A stretch of 47,223 bases of DNA from Sutterella sp. (GTDB lineage Bacteria > Pseudomonadota > Gammaproteobacteria > Burkholderiales > Burkholderiaceae_F), in NCBI GenBank assembly GCA_017936545.1, contig JAGBFJ010000104.1, positions 1-47,223 on the forward strand. The letters run 5' to 3'. Shown piece after piece: positions 43,747-47,223 of the stretch; position 1 is the first letter of the stretch; each line of letters opens with the position of its first letter. A program made the position numbers and the translations under genes. The notes under the pieces were generated by a model that ran no database searches, was not told where the DNA came from, and was given only the letters and a program-made list of their open reading frames with translations.

Positions 43747-44605
43747 TCATTGTTCCGCGCCGGCGGCCAGTGCCACCAGGGCCAGCGTCACCTCGAGACT
43801 CTTTTCCCAGGACTTCATCGGGAGGAATTCGCAGTTGCTGTGGAAGTTGTGCGCGCCCGTGAAGTAGTTGGGGGTCAGAATGCCCTTCGTCGAAATGAAG
43901 GAGCCGTCCGTGCCGCCGCGCATGGCGACGGTCTTGGCCTCCACGCCGCAGAGTTCGCAGGCGCGGTAGAGGTTGTCGATGCCCTGACGGTTTTCGGGCG
44001 TGACGGAGTCGCCGATGTTGGCGTAGGCGTCGGAGAGTTCGATCGACACCTCGGCCTTCGGGTGAAGGAACTGCAGATAGTCGGCCGCGCGGCGCAGCTG
44101 CTCCTTCTTTCGTTCGTAGAGCGCCCGGCTGTGGTCGCGGATCTTCATGGTGAGCACGGCGTCGGTCGGATTGGCCTGCATGGTCTTTACGACGACGAAG
44201 CCTTCGCGCAGCTCCGTGCATTCGGGCGTCTGCGTGCGGTCGAGCATGTTGAGAAAGTCGTGAACGACGAGAATCGGGTTCACCATCACGCCCTTGGCCG
44301 ACATCGGATGGGCCGGAATGCCCTTGACGCGCAGCACCGCATTGCCGGCATTGAACGTTTCCCAGACCACTTCGCCGAGTTCGCAGCAGTCGATCGAATA
44401 GGCGAAGTCCACCGGGAACTTTGAAAAGTCGATCTTTCGGGCGCCCTTTTCTCCGAGCTCCTCGTCTGGCACGAAGCAGACGTAGATGTCGCCGTGCGGA
44501 CGGTTTTCGCGCACGACGATGTCCATGGCGGTCATCACGTTCGCAATGGCCGACTTATCGTCGGCGCCGAGCACGGTCGGGGCAAGGACCCCGTCATCGA
44601 CGAGG
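43747..44605 (-). pseudogene. PepT-like M20 tripeptidase, N-terminally truncated
   Basis: The C-terminal 285 or so residues of a peptidase T-type enzyme. Present are LGADDKSA with the bridging Asp, PDEELGEKGARKIDF with the catalytic Glu pair, YSIDCCELGE with a further metal Asp, and the late GAHNFHSNCEFLP with the last His ligand. The N-terminal part with the first metal His (AHMDT-type motif) is missing. Upstream of about 44605 the open frame only reads antisense through a histidine-kinase gene, so the extra residues are artificial. Inactive unless the missing part is elsewhere. Confidence 0.75.
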
Positions 44606-45096
44606 CTACCCGGGAAATCGCGCGTCAGGCCGAACGCGTCTCGGGCATCGTCGATCGCGTGCGCCGCTACGCCAAGCAGAAGTCGAACCTGCAGACGCCG
44701 CTCGACTTCTGCGAAGTCGTCAAGACGGCCTACGCGACGTTCTGTTCGAGCACCGAACATTCGGGCGTGCGCGTCTCGGCTCAGCTCGCCGAAAGCGCTC
44801 CGATCGAAGGCGAACCGCTCGAACTCGAGCTTCTGACGGTCAACCTCCTCAAGAATGCGCTCCATGCGGCGCGGACCAACACGACGGGCAAAAGCGAGAT
44901 CAGGGTCCGTCTGACGGAAGACAGCAGCAGACCCGACGCCGTCCGATGGGTCCTCGAAGTCGAGGACAACGGCCTTCCGGTCTCGGACGACAAGCTCGCC
45001 GAACGGCATGCCGCCAGACTGACCTTCCGCCGGGCGTCGCCCCAGGGACTGATCGCCTCCGTCTCCATGACGATGCGCCGCACCAAAGCCGGCTGA
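44600..45096 (+). pseudogene. Sensor histidine kinase C-terminal fragment (FixL/TtrS-like)
   Basis: About 165 residues of a histidine kinase. The fragment starts within the dimerisation helix after the phospho-acceptor His (EIARQAERVSGIVDRVRRYA). It contains the N-box NLLKNALHAA and a G1 box VEDNG. The expected second Gly-rich box reads SPQGLIASVSM, a poor match to GLGLGL. The 5' half, with the sensor and the His, is missing; the sequence changes to antisense pepT near 44.6 kb. No start codon or ribosome binding site is recognisable. It ends 16 bases before the response regulator, its probable former partner. Confidence 0.75.
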
Positions 45097-45112
45097 TCCA
45101 CCTCCAGGAGCC

Positions 45113-45751
45113 ATGATGTTTGACAGCACGCCGAACCCCGACATCTACCCCAGCGTCGTCCGCGTGATCGACGACGAGGAGTCCGTCCGCAATTCCGAAG
45201 CCTTCACGCTGCGCGTGGCGGGCATCGACGCGATCACCTATGAGAGCGCCGAGGAGTTTCTCGACAAGGACGATCTTCGCCGGCCGGGCTGCATCGTGCT
45301 CGAGGTCCGCATGCCGGGCATGAGCGGACTTGAACTGCAGCAGGAAATGCAGAAGCAGGGCATCGACCTGCCGATTCTCTTTCTCACCGGCCACGGCGGC
45401 ATCAGCATAGCCGTCCTGACGCTCAAGCGCGGCGCGGAGGACTTCTGCGAAAAGCCAGTCAATCCGAACCGTCTTCGCGAGACCGCGAGAAAGATGATCG
45501 ACCGCAACATCGAGGAGCGCCGCCGCAGGCTTCGCGTCGAGGGCATGCTCGAGCGCTGGCGCACGCTCACCGGGCGCGAGCAGGAGGTCGCCAAACTCGT
45601 GGCGTCCGACATGCTCAACAAGCAGATCGCCGTGCACTTCTCCATTCAGGAGCACACCGCCAAAATCCACCGCTCGAACGCCCGCAAAAAGCTCGAAGTG
45701 CGTTCCGCCCTCGAACTGAACGGCTTTCTGAAGGACATCGGCTTGCTCTGA
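45113..45751 (+). CDS. FixJ/TtrR-type response regulator with Glu at the phospho-acceptor position
   Basis: A 212-residue two-domain response regulator. In the receiver domain (about residues 14-128) the acidic pocket VIDDEES, the FLTGHG Thr and the EKPVN Lys are kept. The segment that should read LDVRMPGMSG is LEVRMPGMSG, so Glu stands where Asp is phosphorylated. The LuxR-type helix-turn-helix (about 145-205) includes LTGREQEVAKLVASDMLNKQ and HTAKIHRSNARKKL. CAGGAG precedes the ATG; the second Met is an alternative. With its kinase truncated, it may act without phosphorylation. Confidence 0.85.
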   Translation: MMFDSTPNPDIYPSVVRVIDDEESVRNSEAFTLRVAGIDAITYESAEEFLDKDDLRRPGCIVLEVRMPGMSGLELQQEMQKQGIDLPILFLTGHGGISIAVLTLKRGAEDFCEKPVNPNRLRETARKMIDRNIEERRRRLRVEGMLERWRTLTGREQEVAKLVASDMLNKQIAVHFSIQEHTAKIHRSNARKKLEVRSALELNGFLKDIGLL

Positions 45752-45888
45752 ACGAAAAAATGCCGTCATATTGAACCAAGGTCCAAGGCGCGGCCGCCGG
45801 AAATGGTTCAGAATCTCTCCCGAACACGGAACGAAGAGAGACACAGAGACTTCGTTCCCCACCCCCCGAATCTGAAGGAGAGTCTGAC

Positions 45889-47001
45889 ATGCTCGAAACC
45901 TATCTGAAGGACCTTGAAGAGGTCGTGAACATCGACTGCGGCAGCAGCACCTGCGCCGGCGTGACCCGCGTCGCCGAAATCATGAAGCGCCACTACGACT
46001 CGATCGGCTTTGCGACCGAGCTCGTCGACCTCGGCGACAAGGCCGGCAAGGGTCTCTTCGCCACGAACAAGCCGGGTGCCGAAAAGTTCGACATCATGTT
46101 CAACGCCCACCTCGACACGGTCTTCCCGGAAGGCACCGTCGCGGAACGTCCGTTCCGCGTCGCCGACGGCAAGGTCTACGGTCCGGGCTGCGCCGACTGC
46201 AAGGCCGGCGTGATCGCCATCTTCCACGCGCTGAAGAACGCCCGCAGGGAAGACCTCGACCGCCTCGCCATCGCCGTCTGCTACAACCCCGACGAAGAAG
46301 TGAGCTCGCTCTCCTCCCGTGAATGGCTCGCCGGCATGGCCAGGAAGTGCACGCGCGCCATCGTGTCCGAACCCGGCCGCGCCTCCGGCGCCTTCGTGCG
46401 CTCCCGCAAGGGCCGCTCCGTCTGGAACGTGACCTTCCACGGCGTCGCCGCCCACGCCGGCAACAACCCGCAGGACGGCCGTTCCGCCGTGCTCGCCGCC
46501 GCCAAGTTCACGATCGCCGCCACCGAGCTTCAGGACCTTGAAGGCAAGGGCACGAGCGTCACGGTCGGCGTGATCCAGGGCGGCACGGTCTGCAACACCG
46601 TTCCGGAAACCTGCGTGATCAAGATCGACACCCGCCGCTGGAACGACGAAGACGGCCGCGAAATCGACGAAGGCATCGAAGCCCTCGCCCGTCAGAACTG
46701 GGGCGACGGCATCACGGTCGAAGCCGTCCGCCTCTCCGTTTCTCCGGCCATGCCCTGCACGGACAAGGCGAAGGAACTCGTTGAAATCATCAACGAAGCC
46801 GCCCGTCTCGAAGGCTTTGACGCCACGTGGGTCGACGCCGGCGGCGGCTCCGACGCCAACCGCATCGCCCAGGTCGGCACCCCGGTCGTGGACGGCATCG
46901 CCCCTGCCGGCGGCTGCTTCCACTCCGAACGCGAATACCTGCGCGTCGACACGATCGAAAACCGCACCCGCATGCTCTCCCGCATCCTGACGCTCCTCTG
47001 A
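45889..47001 (+). CDS. M20 glutamate carboxypeptidase, CPG2-like
   Basis: A 370-residue M20A metallopeptidase resembling carboxypeptidase G2. Visible are AHLDTVFPEGT with the first metal His, YGPGCADCKAGV with the bridging Asp, the catalytic Glu pair in NPDEEVSS, and the late GGCFHSERE with the last His. The dimerisation domain begins with FHGVAAHAGNNPQDG. No signal peptide is visible, so it is probably cytoplasmic, unlike the exported Pseudomonas enzyme. It would cleave C-terminal glutamate or similar from folate-like or N-acyl substrates. AAGGAGAG precedes the ATG. C-ending codon use is very strong, suggesting high expression. A terminator follows. Confidence 0.85.
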   Translation: MLETYLKDLEEVVNIDCGSSTCAGVTRVAEIMKRHYDSIGFATELVDLGDKAGKGLFATNKPGAEKFDIMFNAHLDTVFPEGTVAERPFRVADGKVYGPGCADCKAGVIAIFHALKNARREDLDRLAIAVCYNPDEEVSSLSSREWLAGMARKCTRAIVSEPGRASGAFVRSRKGRSVWNVTFHGVAAHAGNNPQDGRSAVLAAAKFTIAATELQDLEGKGTSVTVGVIQGGTVCNTVPETCVIKIDTRRWNDEDGREIDEGIEALARQNWGDGITVEAVRLSVSPAMPCTDKAKELVEIINEAARLEGFDATWVDAGGGSDANRIAQVGTPVVDGIAPAGGCFHSEREYLRVDTIENRTRMLSRILTLL

Positions 47002-47028
47002 TCGGCGTCCCGTAACGATCCCTCCCCG

Positions 47029-47075
47029 AAAAGGCTTCCCGTCCGAGTTCTCCCGGCGGGGAGCCTTTTCCCTTT
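47029..47075 (+). terminator. Intrinsic terminator after the CPG2-like gene
   Basis: AAAAGGCTTCCC (47029-47040) pairs with GGGGAGCCTTTT (47058-47069) with one wobble pair, followed by CCCTTTT. Confidence 0.7.
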
Positions 47076-47098
47076 TGACTCTTCCCTTCTGAAGCATG

Positions 47099-47130
47099 AA
47101 AAAGCCGCCTCCGGCGGGGAAGCGGCTTCC
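47099..47130 (-). terminator. Intrinsic terminator of a minus-strand gene at the right edge
   Basis: On the minus strand GGAAGCCGC and GCGGCTTTTT form a stem ending in a T-run. Its orientation implies a transcript entering from the right. Confidence 0.6.
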
Positions 47131-47171
47131 GATCATGGCCGGCGGTGACAGGCCCGGGGCGGCGGCCGATT

Positions 47172-47223
47172 TCAGGATCGCCCGGAAAAGGCCGCCGGAC
47201 GAATGCCGAGCACGCGGGCGCGG
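47172..47223 (-). CDS. Partial gene at the right edge, C-terminus only
   Basis: The last 16 codons, reading RARVLGIRPAAFSGRS and then stop, run off the window. The pattern resembles the C-terminal Fis-type helix-turn-helix of sigma-54 activators, but this is too short to identify. The downstream minus-strand terminator supports a real gene. Confidence 0.3.
   Translation of the reverse strand, partial: RARVLGIRPAAFSGRS

Noticed and set aside
44610..45144. N-terminal extension of the pepT open frame
   Set aside because: These residues are the reverse complement of the histidine-kinase fragment and do not resemble any peptidase. The real pepT homology stops near 44.6 kb.
1..47223. CRISPR arrays, tRNA, rRNA or phage structural genes
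   Set aside because: No regularly spaced direct repeats, tRNA-like T-loops in proper context, or phage-type genes were recognised by eye.

Overview
The window looks like chromosomal DNA of a moderately GC-rich Gram-negative betaproteobacterium. A gut member of Burkholderiales/Sutterellaceae is my best guess. The support is two Burkholderiales-type trimeric porins, tripartite tricarboxylate (Tct) and TRAP transport systems with periplasmic binding proteins, oxalate/formate-type MFS carriers, a betaproteobacterial-style FtsZ and a FixJ/TtrR-like regulator. No tRNA, rRNA or CRISPR array was recognised. All identifications come from reading the sequence, not from database searches.

Most of the window is catabolic gene clusters for small carboxylate or N-acyl compounds. 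Cluster A (0.6-9.9 kb) holds an OFA-family MFS carrier, a CapA-like protein, a dihydroorotase/hydantoinase-like amidohydrolase, a GntR/UTRA regulator, a porin, a DcuC-like carrier and an AbgA-like M20 amidohydrolase. Two near-identical palindromes, in the two divergent intergenic regions, tie it together as a likely regulon. Cluster B (15.2-22.5 kb) holds a second amidohydrolase, an ftsZ gene outside any division cluster, a tctA-tctC-tctB operon and a HipO-like M20 hydrolase. A TRAP operon follows (23.3-26.2 kb). Cluster C (35.6-43.6 kb) holds a five-gene minus-strand operon, dcuC-amidohydrolase-porin-lyase-OFA carrier, with a divergent LysR regulator. The far right holds a truncated PepT, a truncated histidine kinase, a response regulator and a CPG2-like carboxypeptidase.

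Between these lie accessory genes. At 10.5-13.7 kb a regulator with two XRE helix-turn-helix domains precedes a tandem-AAA+ ATPase. At 27.7-28.9 kb a polynucleotide-kinase-like P-loop protein overlaps by 4 bp (ATGA) with a bacterial Thg1-like 3'-5' nucleotidyltransferase, which suggests an RNA-repair operon.

The clearest mobile DNA is 28965-34291. This is an ISL3-family insertion sequence with 24-bp imperfect terminal inverted repeats and an 8-bp target duplication, CGAAAAAC. It sits 21 bp upstream of the kinase-thg1 operon. Its transposase gene is split by a 3.7-kb segment carrying tet(G), tetR(G) with two tet operators, a truncated lysR, a full-length lysR and a truncated DHA2 efflux gene. 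Removing the segment at a shared GAT restores an uninterrupted transposase frame.

Other broken loci are a decayed UbiX-like decarboxylase partner gene at the left edge, and a breakpoint near 44.6 kb where pepT and the histidine kinase each lose their 5' half. The adjacent response regulator has Glu at its expected phospho-acceptor Asp position.
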